From Ophthalmolycus amberensis (taxonomy: Eukaryota; Chordata; Actinopteri; Perciformes; Zoarcidae): 64,000 nt of DNA. This document shows, in pieces, positions 36,775 to 47,790 of the stretch (its first letter is position 1; every line of letters starts with the position of its first letter). The position numbers were made by a program, and so were the translations under genes. Location: assembly GCA_024529925.1 (NCBI GenBank), contig JAFEUB010000725.1, forward strand, positions 931,501 to 995,500, written 5' to 3'. Under the pieces are notes generated by a model. That model was not told the DNA's origin, did not search any database, and saw only the letters and a list, made by a program, of their open reading frames with translations.

Positions 36775-38018
36775 TAAAGATGCACCAATCCACTTTTTTC
36801 ATTTCCGATCTGATACCTGGATTTGGATATCCGCTGGTACTGTCAAAATTCCGATATATCATTGCTCTATTATTGCACAAAGTTTTCATTGCGTTGCAAA
36901 TTTGCATTGAGTTCAAATGTATGTCATAACAATTTATTTGAACTGTAGGTTGAGTAGACTTCCCATCCAAACAGCAATAGGAGAGCAAATTGCTATGGCA
37001 ACTCATTCAACGTTTTAGAAAAACCTGAGATCAAGTGCACAGCAGTAATCAGTTGCTAGAAGATTTCTATCCATGAGCTCAAAAGACTTAAGAGAATTTT
37101 CAAAGAGGGGTGCAATGGCAAATTCAAAACTCCTTCATATGGTTTTCAAAGTGAATATTTGAAATAAATGTGCAAGAATAGTGTTGAGAAATAAATATCG
37201 ACCCTATCTGATAAGTTCAAACCAACAATGTGGTCACTGCTTCTCAAACCTGCCTTGATACAAAAGTGTGACCAGATGTCGTCACACACACAAATTCCTT
37301 TTAATGAAGAAATAAAAGGCGAGGCCAGAGGTCTGTTAGAAATCAGCTGGAGTCGTGGAACGTAAACGACAAGCTAGATTATGAACACCTAAATGTTGAA
37401 TGGTTTATTGAGAGCGCCGTCACGGACTGTGGCAAAACAAAAGGCAGGTTGTGTCAGTTTACACACGCACACTAGAGTTGAGTGTTTGAATCAATCTTCA
37501 TTGAGAGCACCACGAATGACTCTCGCCGCATGTTTATTGAGCCGGAAGACCATTTGTGTGATACAACAAACGGCAGGTTTCATCCAGGTTCTCACGAAAG
37601 GCACTCAATCAAAATTGTACAAAAGTGGTCCGATTAGGTCCACAAACAAATGTGAATAATGACGTCACTTACGGCGGGAAAACAAATTGTTTCTAGCTCT
37701 CACTATTCATAGAAGTTAATCAAAGTTTTGCAGTTTGAATAATGAAAACCGCTGGGCATTAGTAAGCTTTTTAACGTTTTAGTGACAATTAAGTGAAAAA
37801 TAATTGGCTTATGCTTTTAGAGACCCCTCGAAAATTCATCTATTGAGGCTTTACTGGGGGTTTGAAGTGTCAATCAAGGGGTTCTTTGCAGCTGGAGACA
37901 CATTCTCCACCATTATCACATATTTACATAGATCGGTAACCTCAGTCCGATAGCCGACACGTGAATTCCGCATGTGGGAACCGAATGCAAATATTTGATC
38001 GGGTCGGTCGCATCTCTA
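36775..38018. mobile_element. Degraded hAT-like element (unit A copy)
   Basis: The left end TAAAGATGCACCAATCC and the right end, reverse complemented TAGAGATGCGACCGACC, are similar inverted ends. They match the TAGRGATGCACCGAT style of vertebrate hAT ends. About 1.24 kb lies between them with no surviving transposase. No TSD was found, consistent with age. Confidence 0.5.
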
Positions 38019-38458
38019 ATATGTACCGAAATATCTGCACATTGGAGCTTTTACCAGTGTGTTTCTGCGTTACGTGCGTTGCTGTTATCTACCAGTTACA
38101 CTATGATCCCAGGTGTTGTTTGCAATTCCTGTACTGGAACTTCAGAGATGTGAAGCGGGAAGGTCATTATGCTAAGAAGTTAGATAACAGAAGATCATTT
38201 CTCTTCTGCTTCCTCTTGTCTCGTGCTTCCTTCCTGTTCGTATCTGTTCTCCACAGCCTCTGTCTCACATTACACTCAGCCTGGTACATTCTGATCATGT
38301 CTCATCTCCTGCATCTCTCTCCCCTTCCCCCTCCCCCTCCTCCTCCTCCCCCTCTACCTTGCACTGAGCCCTGAGTGCTGATTCAGCCCGTTGTGATGAT
38401 GCATATATGAGAGTTCCCGGCCCTGATTTGAAGGCATTAGAATGGCGGTGGACAAAAG

Positions 38459-38900
38459 TACCGTACTTTTCGGACTATAAGCCGCTACTTTTTACCCCAC
38501 GCTTTGAGGCCTCGGCTTATAGTCCGGTGCGCTTTATATACGGATTTTTCCGTAGCTTTTCTCCTCCACAACAACAACCGCAACTTCCGGTTCCGGTCTA
38601 ACAGCAGCAAGCCAGTTAGCCGTAAATGCTATTCAGAGCTATGAGCAGAGAAGATCAGCTTTTTCTCAAGTCTGCCAGTGGATCCTAACAGCTCGGAACA
38701 GTGTGACAGAATCCACCTTCACCAACGGGTTCTGAAAGTCTGGGATAGTACGAGATTAAGGGGACAGCGTAATGAGGACGACAACGCAAGCTCAGGGGCG
38801 GATTTGCCCCGGTTCATGATGTGGTGTGTTCAAGGACCCAAATGCAGACTCGTTTTTTCCAATTTTTTTTTTACAGTTTTTTTTTACAGTTCTACAAAAC
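38459..38900. mobile_element. Left part of TIR element cut by the duplication junction
   Basis: The segment starts TACCGTACTTTTCGGACTAT, the same left end as 42788-43776 in unit B, but stops at the A/B junction at 38900. Only about 442 of 989 bp are present, so the right end is lost in this copy. Confidence 0.75.
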
Positions 38901-39216
38901 CAGATCAGAAAACAGTTATATACATTGTTTTGGAAGATTTTACATCAGCTCACGCTGCTCGTAGACATAAATATTGTTCTTTGCGGAGATGATACTCAGT
39001 GGTTCCAAGTGAGGCTACTTGATTGTGGCAAAAATCACAATTATTTTGGTCAATATTGAGATTCTATTTAGCAGGATTACTCATTGGCTTTGGAAACACT
39101 TCAAAAGAATATGTTGAATGTGTCAATCTGGAGCACCTAGAGAGCAACATTAAGAGTCTATGAAAAACTAGGTCATCTAGTAAACAATTTAATCATAAAC
39201 AGATGAATAGATAACA

Positions 39217-39690
39217 CAGACTATATAAGAAGTGTACGTAGTCATCGGGGCGTCACCCATTGGTTTGTGGACTGCCGTTTTGAAGCCTTGAGTTCGGTGA
39301 TTTCGTCGTTGCCATCTTGTATTACGGCCGTCGCCATGAGGAGTGACGTAGTGATGCTCTGGTGGCGACAGCGACCTGTCAATCACAGTAAGCCCGCCCT
39401 AAAGCATCCCCTGCTTTATGGTCTATTGGACTCTAAATGGATCATAGTTTACTAAATGAACATCATGCTGTATTGAAGAAGACTTGAAACTAGAGATTGA
39501 GACCATAAACTCATGTTTACAATGTTTACTGAGGTAATAAATCAAGTGAGAAGTAGAGTCATTTTCTCATAGACTTCTATACAACCAGACTTCTTTTTGC
39601 AACCGGAGTAGCCGCCCCCTTCTGGTCAGTAGAGAGAACGCAAGTTTTAAGACATGCATTGGCTTCACTCGGCAGAACCAGAGGTTGCTG
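39217..39690 (+). repeat. Interspersed repeat R1, copy 4
   Basis: This is the unit B duplicate of R1 copy 3, differing by the single-base deletion in its ATTTTCTCAT block. Confidence 0.85.
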
Positions 39691-41103
39691 CCCGGATATG
39701 AATGGTGATGACACTGCAAAAAAGTCACACCCACAAAACATGTATTTAAAAGTATTTAATCCTACTGAAGCTAATACAATTACAAAGTGAAGCACATTAA
39801 TTACAGTATCTATAGATATATATTCTCTGCGCAGAGAGGCATTTTACCCTGATCCCAGCCTGGAAGCACAGCTGCCCTCACGTTGAGACCAGAGGAAAGA
39901 GAGTGAATTCTTTCCCAGCACTTCCGTTCACAGTTTGAAAACCCCTCCCCTCTTGTCCATTTTAGTTCCTATTGGCTGACTCCAACTGGCTCCTCCTTCT
40001 CGTATCAGCCAGCTAGGACCCTCGCACGGGTATGACCTGAAAATGCCTGTCTATAAATCTCTCTTTCCCTGTCTTTTATGGCTTAACACTTCTATGATAA
40101 ACATTCTATATAAAGATAAGGATTTGCAACTTTTGGCAAAAGCTTCACACGTTTTACAAGCATAGCTGGTACTCCCCAAGTACGTGCTATATTATTATCC
40201 ACCTGTAAGAGGTACTACTAATTCTACTAAGAAACACTTCTAATTATGATTTCTTAATTATGAATCATTAACACTTCTATTATAATTTCTCAAAGCACAC
40301 TTCTAAACCTATATTTCCTACAAATGAAACAGGGTCCATGTTTCAACACATGTCGGGTGGGTTGCCAACAGCGCCACAGACGGAGGGATCTGGCAGAAGT
40401 AAATCAACGTAGCATTTATGATCTTGGGAAGACCCTCTGGAGCTGTTTTTCTTTGTACGTTGTATTTGGCCCTTTTTTACTGTCTGAAAACTTTTCGATT
40501 TTAGAACAGTTTATCGGGCATTATGTTACCGTGACAACAGGACTTTACGAAACTAGGCTAGCTGTTTTCCCAGTGCTTCCAGTTTTTATGCTAAGCTAAG
40601 CTAACATGTCCTGATTGCAGCTCTGTATTTTAAGCGTGCACTGCACGCAATGAGCCATAGCATGTAAAGCTACTGCATGTACTGCATGCTCGACTCAGTC
40701 TGCAGAGCCCTGAAGCTCCGCCCCCACTGCTGCACAGAACGCAGTTTGCCTGTATTCAAAGTTTATTAATGTCCAAATTGCACCAAATTTGACACCACAT
40801 GTCCTTGGGTCCCCATCTATACTGTGTGAAGTAGATCAGATGAACGGTCCTCGAGATATATGAAGGACACACACACACATGTATATAGCAGGCAGAGACT
40901 CCTTGCGTTATAGTTTGATCTCCTTGTGTCTCTATCGGAGAGAACACATACGGCGTTTATAGATGATTAAAGATGAACTCTTCATTGTGTGACAGAGTTT
41001 ATACACAGGTCTGCAGGGTATATATAGCACTTATCTCAGAGATCATCACTTATTTTCCCCACTTTCCCCAAACCTCAACGTATACCTTGATTATGATCAT
41101 TAT
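39691..41103. other. Unassigned sequence in unit B
   Basis: This is the duplicate of 35361-36774 with the two substitutions and one indel noted for the pair. No gene was found. Confidence 0.5.
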
Positions 41104-42347
41104 TAAAGATGCACCAATCCACTTTTTTCATTTCCGATCTGATACCTGGATTTGGATATCCGCTGGTACTGTCAAAATTCCGATATATCATTGCTCTATT
41201 ATTGCACAAAGTTTTCATTGCGTTGCAAATTTGCATTGAGTTCAAATGTATGTCATAACAATTTATTTGAACTGTAGGTTGAGTAGACTTCCCATCCAAA
41301 CAGCAATAGGAGAGCAAATTGCTATGGCAACTCATTCAACGTTTTAGAAAAACCTGAGATCAAGTGCACAGCAGTAATCAGTTGCTAGAAGATTTCTATC
41401 CATGAGCTCAAAAGACTTAAGAGAATTTTCAAAGAGGGGTGCAATGGCAAATTCAAAACTCCTTCATATGGTTTTCAAAGTGAATATTTGAAATAAATGT
41501 GCAAGAATAGTGTTGAGAAATAAATATCGACCCTATCTGATAAGTTCAAACCAACAATGTGGTCACTGCTTCTCAAACCTGCCTTGATACAAAAGTGTGA
41601 CCAGATGTCGTCACACACACAAATTCCTTTTAATGAAGAAATAAAAGGCGAGGCCAGAGGTCTGTTAGAAATCAGCTGGAGTCGTGGAACGTAAACGACA
41701 AGCTAGATTATGAACACCTAAATGTTGAATGGTTTATTGAGAGCGCCGTCACGGACTGTGGCAAAACAAAAGGCAGGTTGTGTCAGTTTACACACGCACA
41801 CTAGAGTTGAGTGTTTGAATCAATCTTCATTGAGAGCACCACGAATGACTCTCGCCGCATGTTTATTGAGCCGGAAGACCATTTGTGTGATACAACAAAC
41901 GGCAGGTTTCATCCAGGTTCTCACGAAAGGCACTCAATCAAAATTGTACAAAAGTGGTCCGATTAGGTCCACAAACAAATGTGAATAATGACGTCACTTA
42001 CGGCGGGAAAACAAATTGTTTCTAGCTCTCACTATTCATAGAAGTTAATCAAAGTTTTGCAGTTTGAATAATGAAAACCGCTGGGCATTAGTAAGCTTTT
42101 TAACGTTTTAGTGACAATTAAGTGAAAAATAATTGGCTTATGCTTTTAGAGACCCCTCGAAAATTCATCTATTGAGGCTTTACTGGGGGTTTGAAGTGTC
42201 AATCAAGGGGTTCTTTGCAGCTGGAGACACATTCTCCACCATTATCACATATTTACATAGATCGGTAACCTCAGTCCGATAGCCGACACGTGAATTCCGC
42301 ATGTGGGAACCGAATGCAAATATTTGATCGGGTCGGTCGCATCTCTA
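41104..42347. mobile_element. Degraded hAT-like element (unit B copy)
   Basis: This is the duplicate of 36775-38018 with the same inverted ends and no coding potential. Confidence 0.5.
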
Positions 42348-42958
42348 ATATGTACCGAAATATCTGCACATTGGAGCTTTTACCAGTGTGTTTCTGCGTT
42401 ACGTGCGTTGCTGTTATCTACCAGTTACACTATGATCCCAGGTGTTGTTTGCAATTCCTGTACTGGAACTTCAGAGATGTGAAGCGGGAAGGTCATTATG
42501 CTAAGAAGTTAGATAACAGAAGATCATTTCTCTTCTGCTTCCTCTTGTCTCGTGCTTCCTTCCTGTTCGTATCTGTTCTCCACAGCCTCTGTCTCACATT
42601 ACACTCAGCCTGGTACATTCTGATCATGTCTCATCTCCTGCATCTCTCTCCCCTTCCCCCTCCCCCTCCTCCTCCTCCCCCTCTACCTTGCACTGAGCCC
42701 TGAGTGCTGATTCAGCCCGTTGTGATGATGCATATATGAGAGTTCCCGGCCCTGATTTGAAGGCATTAGAATGGCGGTGGACAAAAGTACCGTACTTTTC
42801 GGACTATAAGCCGCTACTTTTTACCCCACGCTTTGAGGCCTCGGCTTATAGTCCGGTGCGCTTTATATACGGATTTTTCCGTAGCTTTTCTCCTCCACAA
42901 CAACAACCGCAACTTCCGGTTCCGGTCTAACAGCAGCAAGCCAGTTAGCCGTAAATGC

Positions 42959-43407
42959 TATTCAGAGCTATGAGCAGAGAAGATCAGCTTTTTCTCAAGT
43001 CTGCCAGTGGATCCTAACAGCTCGGAACAGTGTGACAGAATCCACCTTCACCAACGGGTTCTGAAAGTCTGGGATAGTACGAGATTAAGGGGACAGCGTA
43101 ATGAGGACGACAACGCAAGCTCAGGGGCGGATTTGCCCCGGTTCATGATGTGGTGTGTTCAAGGACCCAAATGCAGACTCGTTTTTTCCAATTTTTTTTT
43201 TACAGTTTTTTTTTACAGTTCTACAAAACTTGTTCTACAAAACATTTATTTCTCTCACTCAAAAACACGCACACAAAAAAAGTCTTGAACAAGTTTTGTA
43301 GAACAAGTTTTGTAGAACTGGAAAAAAAAACTGGAAAAAAAAAAAAACTGGAAAAAACGAGTCTGCATTTGGGTCCTAGCAACAACAGCTATTCAGAGCT
43401 ATGAGCA
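42959..43407. repeat. Short direct repeat flanking the hairpin
   Basis: GCTATTCAGAGCTATGAGCA occurs at about 42957-42976 and 43389-43408. It frames the hairpin-bearing segment and may mark an internal duplication or insertion. Confidence 0.7.
43162..43377. repeat. Long inverted repeat (hairpin)
   Basis: The left arm (43162-43243) begins AGGACCCAAATGCAGACTCG and carries T-runs and TTCTACAAAAC. The right arm (43293-43377) is its reverse complement, ending CGAGTCTGCATTTGGGTCCT, with slightly different A/T-run lengths. The spacer is about 49 bp. In unit A only the left arm remains because the junction cuts it. Confidence 0.92.
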
Positions 43408-43990
43408 ACAACAGTTACCGGTATTGCCTCATTGCTTTTCAGTTTGGTAGCCGTGAGAGACCTTAGTCTGTAATGCAAGTATGTCTGCATGAAAAGATGT
43501 ACAAAGATATATTATATATTCGCTAATGCTAATCACGGTTAGCATTTCCCCATTGGCCGTAATGTTAAAATTAGCTTAGAAGCTAGCGACATGTTATGAT
43601 GTTCATAGAAGAAGACAACTTTAGTATGGTACTGTTAAAAGCATCTTGCTGTTCAACGGGGACACCTGCGGCTTATAGACCAGTGCGGCTTATCTATGTA
43701 CAAATTCTTTATTCTGTTAAAAATCAGCTGGTGCGGCCTATATACCGGTGCGCTCTATAGTCTGGAAAGTACGGTAATCTTTCTTTCTCGCTCTGCCAAA
43801 TGCGGCGCTCGGCTCGGTGGGAGTCGGTGTGCCGACAGGCCCCATCGCTGTGTACAGGAAGACGCCATCGTCCACGCATCCCTTGCTGTCTGATTGTGAA
43901 TGGAAATGCACTGCTGTGTTTTTTGTCTTGAACTTGATGAGATGTGCATTATGAACCGCTTCAATGTGCCTCTGTCTTTTTGTGTTGCAG

Positions 43991-44098
43991 GCGACACGCC
44001 TCATTGCCCATAGAAGTCTCAGAGGTCCCTCTAAACCTTATTGCCCCACCGTGTAGAAGAAGTGACCCCTCTCGCAAATGGAAGTCTGCATCTTTCGG
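43991..44098 (+). other. Candidate cassette exon (weak)
   Basis: A 108-bp segment lies between a strong acceptor (CCTCTGTCTTTTTGTGTTGCAG, of which the last 20 bases are pyrimidine-rich) and a plausible donor (CGG|GTAAAT). Frame 2 is open across it (RHASLPIEVSEVPLNLIAPP then CRRSDPSRKWKSASF) while frame 1 has a stop. A length divisible by three makes it phase-symmetric. The peptide reads like a disordered, basic, Ser-rich segment, but I do not recognise the protein. There is no partner exon in view, so coding status is only a hypothesis. Confidence 0.3.
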
Positions 44099-44541
44099 GT
44101 AAATCAAAGTTGTTGTTTTTTAATTTGAATCACCTTTTCTACAGCGAGATCACAACTTTCTAAGTCCATTCACAGTCTCACAGGCCGTGGTTACACTTTG
44201 TCATGCCATCACGCCAGGACGCACCAACTGTCAAGTCTTTACTCTCCGAGATCGGATTTCGCACGCGTTGGGTCTCGATCAGCCAGACCCCATGCCGAGG
44301 TGGCCTTGCTCGCGATGAGTTTGGATTTTAGTGAGTTGTTGACAACATGAGGACACAACCCGGACAATTTATCAAACGTAGGTCTCGATCCTCTTACCCC
44401 CCCCCTCCTCCCATGGGCGAGTTCCTCTCCAGAGGAGAGTGAAGGGAAAAGACAAGAAAAACCGGGGCTGTCTGAGTCCTGTTACCCGGTAACCGTCCGG
44501 AAAACTCAACATTTCCTGATTGTGTTCTTTCAAAATTGTTA

Positions 44542-44940
44542 GCTGCTATTCTTCAATGAAACGAGTCTACTAATTCTGTATTGAGTAAAAGTAAGCAGCA
44601 AAGATAACAGGGGCTTTTATTGTGAAGAATTTTAAGGAACATGTGTTCATCACTGAATTAGCAGAGCTTTGTTAGCGGCTACTCTTCAATAAAAACAAGT
44701 CCACTAATCCTCGAGGGAGAACGAGTAAGCAGCAAAAATAACGCTGGCTTTTATTGTGAAGAATTTATAGGAACATGTGTTTATCACTGTATTAGTGTAG
44801 CTTTGATATCAGCTCCTCTTCAATACAACAAGTCTACTAATTGTGCAGGGAGGATGAATAAGCAGCAAAAATATTGCATGCTTTTATTGTGAAGAGTTTA
44901 AGGCTAATTAAATGTTTATCCACCGTTTTTTAGCCGCTCC
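44542..44940. repeat. Tandem array, unit about 133 bp, three copies
   Basis: CTTCAAT anchors fall at 44551, 44684 and 44818, spaced 133 and 134 bp. Each unit has, in order, CTTCAAT, AGTCYACTAAT, AAGCAGCAAARATA, CTTTTATTGTGAAGA and a TGTTYATC block. Units are diverged by roughly 15-25 percent by eye, so the array is old. No coding is evident. Confidence 0.85.
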
Positions 44941-46555
44941 TTTGACCATGAAATACGACCCCGATGCTATCAGGCAGGTCGCCTTGAAGAGTAACGTGTG
45001 GTCACATGCTGAGTTCCGATCTGGCGCATCCGATCACAAAAGTGCAACCGCGGCCTGTCTCATCCCAACAGCTTCTGTCCTGATGCTAGTTTACAGTCTC
45101 ACTCTGTTTATCATCACATGTCTGACTCTGCCATTCCCCTCGCTGCTGTTGAGGCTTTCTGTTGTTTGTCAGCTTTTTCTTTCTTTTCCTTTCTCTTTTC
45201 CTGGTGAATACTTCCACCTCCCGCTGCGCGCAAGCTGGTAGGTGGCTTCCTCAGTCCTCCAAAATCCACTCAGACAGAAGATGAAGAACTGTATCTGTCG
45301 AGCATCCAGCACTGAGCAGTTCTAAAGGCGCGGGGCGAGAAAGAGATGTCACTCTGTAGGCTTTTTGCCAGGGGAGGAAGGAGATGGTGAAAGCCCTCAT
45401 GAGACGTGTTTGTTCTCCATGTTTATTGGTTCTAATTAGCCGTGGAAAACAGTACAAAGAACGAGCGCTGAACACTTTGTGATTACAGTGAGGTCTTGAG
45501 CTGTCCCACTCTGTTAGGAAGTATTTTGCAGAGGGAACTTAAGGAGCGAGTGGACATCAATTACAAATGCCCGGGGAGAGTTGCGTCCCGAATGACGTTT
45601 GGGGTCACGCCGGAACTTACAATAGGAGGTAGGTGTGGAGATTGGATAATGAACGCAATTATGTTCCATCCCCGAGAGGCGCGGAGGAAGTGACACACTG
45701 CTGCAGGTGAAATCTCACTGCGAAGCATCACGCTGCTGCACGGCCGGGCAGCTTTTCAGACAGATCATTGGGCTTCTATATTTAGCGGATGTGAGATTAA
45801 ATGTGTCAGCAGCGGGGAAAAAAAGCAAAAGATAAGAACATCCTTTCTCTTTTCTGGTCTTGTACGTGTAGATTCCTGGTGCTCTTTACGAAACATTCTT
45901 ACATGGTTCAGTTCATTTTTATCAAAGGAATTATTGTCAGAGGATTCATGGCGCGTCAAACTGTGAGATCACACAAAGCATTGGTTTCATTTTGCCAAAG
46001 CACCTCAGTGGAAGGTGCTTGTATTAAAGACACATTCCAATCACGATATGTTTGTTTTTCATTGTGGTCTCCTTTTGATATGGTGTTTTTTGAATGTTCT
46101 TTTTAAAGAAAGCTCAGTGAGGGTAACTGCAGGCTTTCAAAGCCTCCCAACATCTGCTGTCAGTGTGGTTATCGTCGGCCTTTGTATTTGCCGATACGTT
46201 CTCTCCCCAGTGGTGTGATGTCCAGTTTGTGCTCCATTAGTAGGTGTGGATTAGAAAGCGGGCAGCGATCTGTGTAAAAGGCTTTTCTGTAAACTGTAAA
46301 CTGATGTTACCATCTCCCTCTCATCAGAGGCTCATCCACGTACACCCTGTCTACAAAGGTGGACCCCACAATGAGTCCGGGGTGCCGTCACTTTCGCACC
46401 TTGTACTTGGAATGTCTAGCCTTCAAGAACAGATCCAACAAAGAGCGCACCTGGTCGGGGTTAAGTTTCATTCAGTTTGGTCCTGATGAGCTCTCTTACT
46501 GTCTGCACTGCCGATGCCACCGGCACTTATGCTGTCATCAGCCTCTATTTTCATG
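44941..46555. other. Unassigned non-coding sequence
   Basis: No gene was recognised. Short frames such as 45801-46106 lack motifs. Confidence 0.5.
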
Positions 46556-46563
46556 CGTTAAAA

Positions 46564-47782
46564 CACACGTGTCAAACTCAAGGCCCGCGGGCCGAATCCG
46601 GCCCGCCACGTCATTTTATGTGGCCCGCGAATCCACCAGCAAAAAAATAAATTAAAAAAAAAATATTTTTTTTGGAAAAATAATTAAAAGTTAGACTTGA
46701 AAATAAAAGTATCCCCATGGTCGAAATTATGAGATAGAAAGTTGAAATTATGAGATAGCATGTTGTCTGTGTACCGACATTAAAACTATCACAACAGGTG
46801 GACAGGAGAGGCAACAGCCCGAAAAGCGGTTTTCCAACGATTGAAAAAGATCGACAAATAATCCCAAAATGTCCACGAAGAGAACAATTGATGCAGATGG
46901 AAGAAAATGTAATGAAAGATGGGAAAGTGAATACATGTTTGTGCTTGAAGGAGAAAAACGGGTCTGTCTTCTGTGTTATGAGGCAGTGTCGGTGATGAAG
47001 GATACAATTCACGTCGGCATTTTGACACCAAACATGGAGCTAAATTTAGCCTCCAAGAAAAACATAAAACTGTCCAAGAATTAAAAGGCAGACTGCAATC
47101 ACAGTAGAATATATTTACAAAAGCTACAGCCCAGTGCATGTTGAAGGTATGTGAGCAGTGCTCCGACCAGATACAGACTTTTACAAATGTCAGTTTGTGA
47201 AAAAACACCATCGCAGACCGAGTTCATGAACTAGCAGCAATCTAACAACACAGCTAGCTAAGAGACGAGCAGGTACTTGTATTTTTAATTAACTGTTGAT
47301 GAAAGCACAGACAACACGGATACAGAGCATCTATCCATGTTTATAAGACCTGACTCTCAGTGAGGAGCTCTTGGATGTAGCTGCCATGCGCAGGACGAAG
47401 GGGGGACATTAGTGATGCAGAGAGGTGACAAAAACAGCTTTGAACAAAGTGAATGTAACAACTTGTGCTTGATGATATTTGTCTTTGTTATTTTCCTGAA
47501 CAGTTTGATCTTTGATAGAGTAATGTGGGTTTCTTAACCCGAAATTAAAATGATTTATTATTTATTTATAATAACAGAAATGTGCTTAAATATCATTTTA
47601 CATTTATATAACTGCATGTACAATGTTGTTACACTTGAATAAACAATAATCAAATGCAGAGAGTTAGTTAACAATATGTTAGGGATTAGTTACATTTATA
47701 CAGTTTTAGAGTTACAACCGGCCCTTTGAGGAAAACTATGATGCTGATGTGGCCCAGAGTAAAAATGAGTTTGACACCCCTG
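46564..47782 (+). mobile_element. hAT transposon deletion derivative
   Basis: The ends are CACACGTGTCAAACTCA and, reverse complemented on the right, CAGGGGTGTCAAACTCA. An exact 8-bp target-site duplication CGTTAAAA flanks it (46556-46563 and 47783-47790). The 1219-bp copy retains broken transposase pieces and GC-rich subterminal CCCGCGGGCC phrases. An autonomous hAT of this kind would be about 2.5-4 kb, so much of the transposase is deleted. Confidence 0.93.
46869..47400 (+). pseudogene. hAT transposase relic (BED-type zinc finger and DEST motif)
   Basis: The frame at 46869-47084 reads MSTKRTIDADGRKCNERWES, followed by YMFVLEGEKRVCLLCYEAVS, the N-terminal zinc-finger region of a hAT transposase related to GTF2IRD2/ZBED-like proteins. 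The CxxC pair is present, but the matching histidines (HFDTKHG, about 47018) are in another frame, so a frameshift splits the finger. About 270 bp further on TVDESTDNTDTEHL (about 47292) carries the conserved VDESTD segment of the catalytic core. Most of the protein between and after these is gone. It is non-functional. Confidence 0.8.
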
Positions 47783-47790
47783 CGTTAAAA

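Larger units (their letters stand above)
34570..38900 (+). repeat. Tandem duplication unit A (4331 bp)
   Basis: The unit begins CAGATCAGAAAACAG and is repeated directly as unit B at 38901. The offset is 4331 bp at the start, 4330 after a one-base indel at 35235 and 4329 after another near 35941. I noticed three substitutions (34839 and two near 36122-36128) and these two indels, so identity is roughly 99.9 percent by eye. The unit contains an R1 copy, a degraded TIR element, a C/T-rich tract (about 38320-38353) and the left part of another TIR element. No gene was recognised in it. Confidence 0.95.
38901..43229 (+). repeat. Tandem duplication unit B (4329 bp)
   Basis: This is a direct repeat of 34570-38900, ending ...TTCTACAAAAC at 43229. 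Downstream of 43229 the sequence continues uninterrupted into the right half of the inverted repeat and the TIR element, so unit B carries the original right flank. The original left flank is next to unit A. Confidence 0.95.
42788..43776. mobile_element. TIR DNA transposon (complete in unit B)
   Basis: The left end TACCGTACTTTTCGGACTAT and the right end, reverse complemented TACCGTACTTTCCAGACTAT, give a 20-bp inverted repeat with two mismatches. Subterminal TAAGCCGC/GCGGCTTAT phrases recur inward from both ends. A TA duplication is possible but cannot be told from the TIR itself. No transposase is present. The superfamily is uncertain. A long inverted repeat (43162-43377) sits in its middle. 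Confidence 0.75.

Noticed and set aside
37961..38374. 137-codon frame with a proline run, present in both duplication units
   Set aside because: The proline run comes from a C/T-rich tract, the start lies in a degraded transposon, and its presence in both units is due to the duplication, not selection.
46611..47211. Minus-strand frames of 133 and 140 codons
   Set aside because: They lie opposite the hAT transposase relic and show no domain. They are shadows of its sequence.
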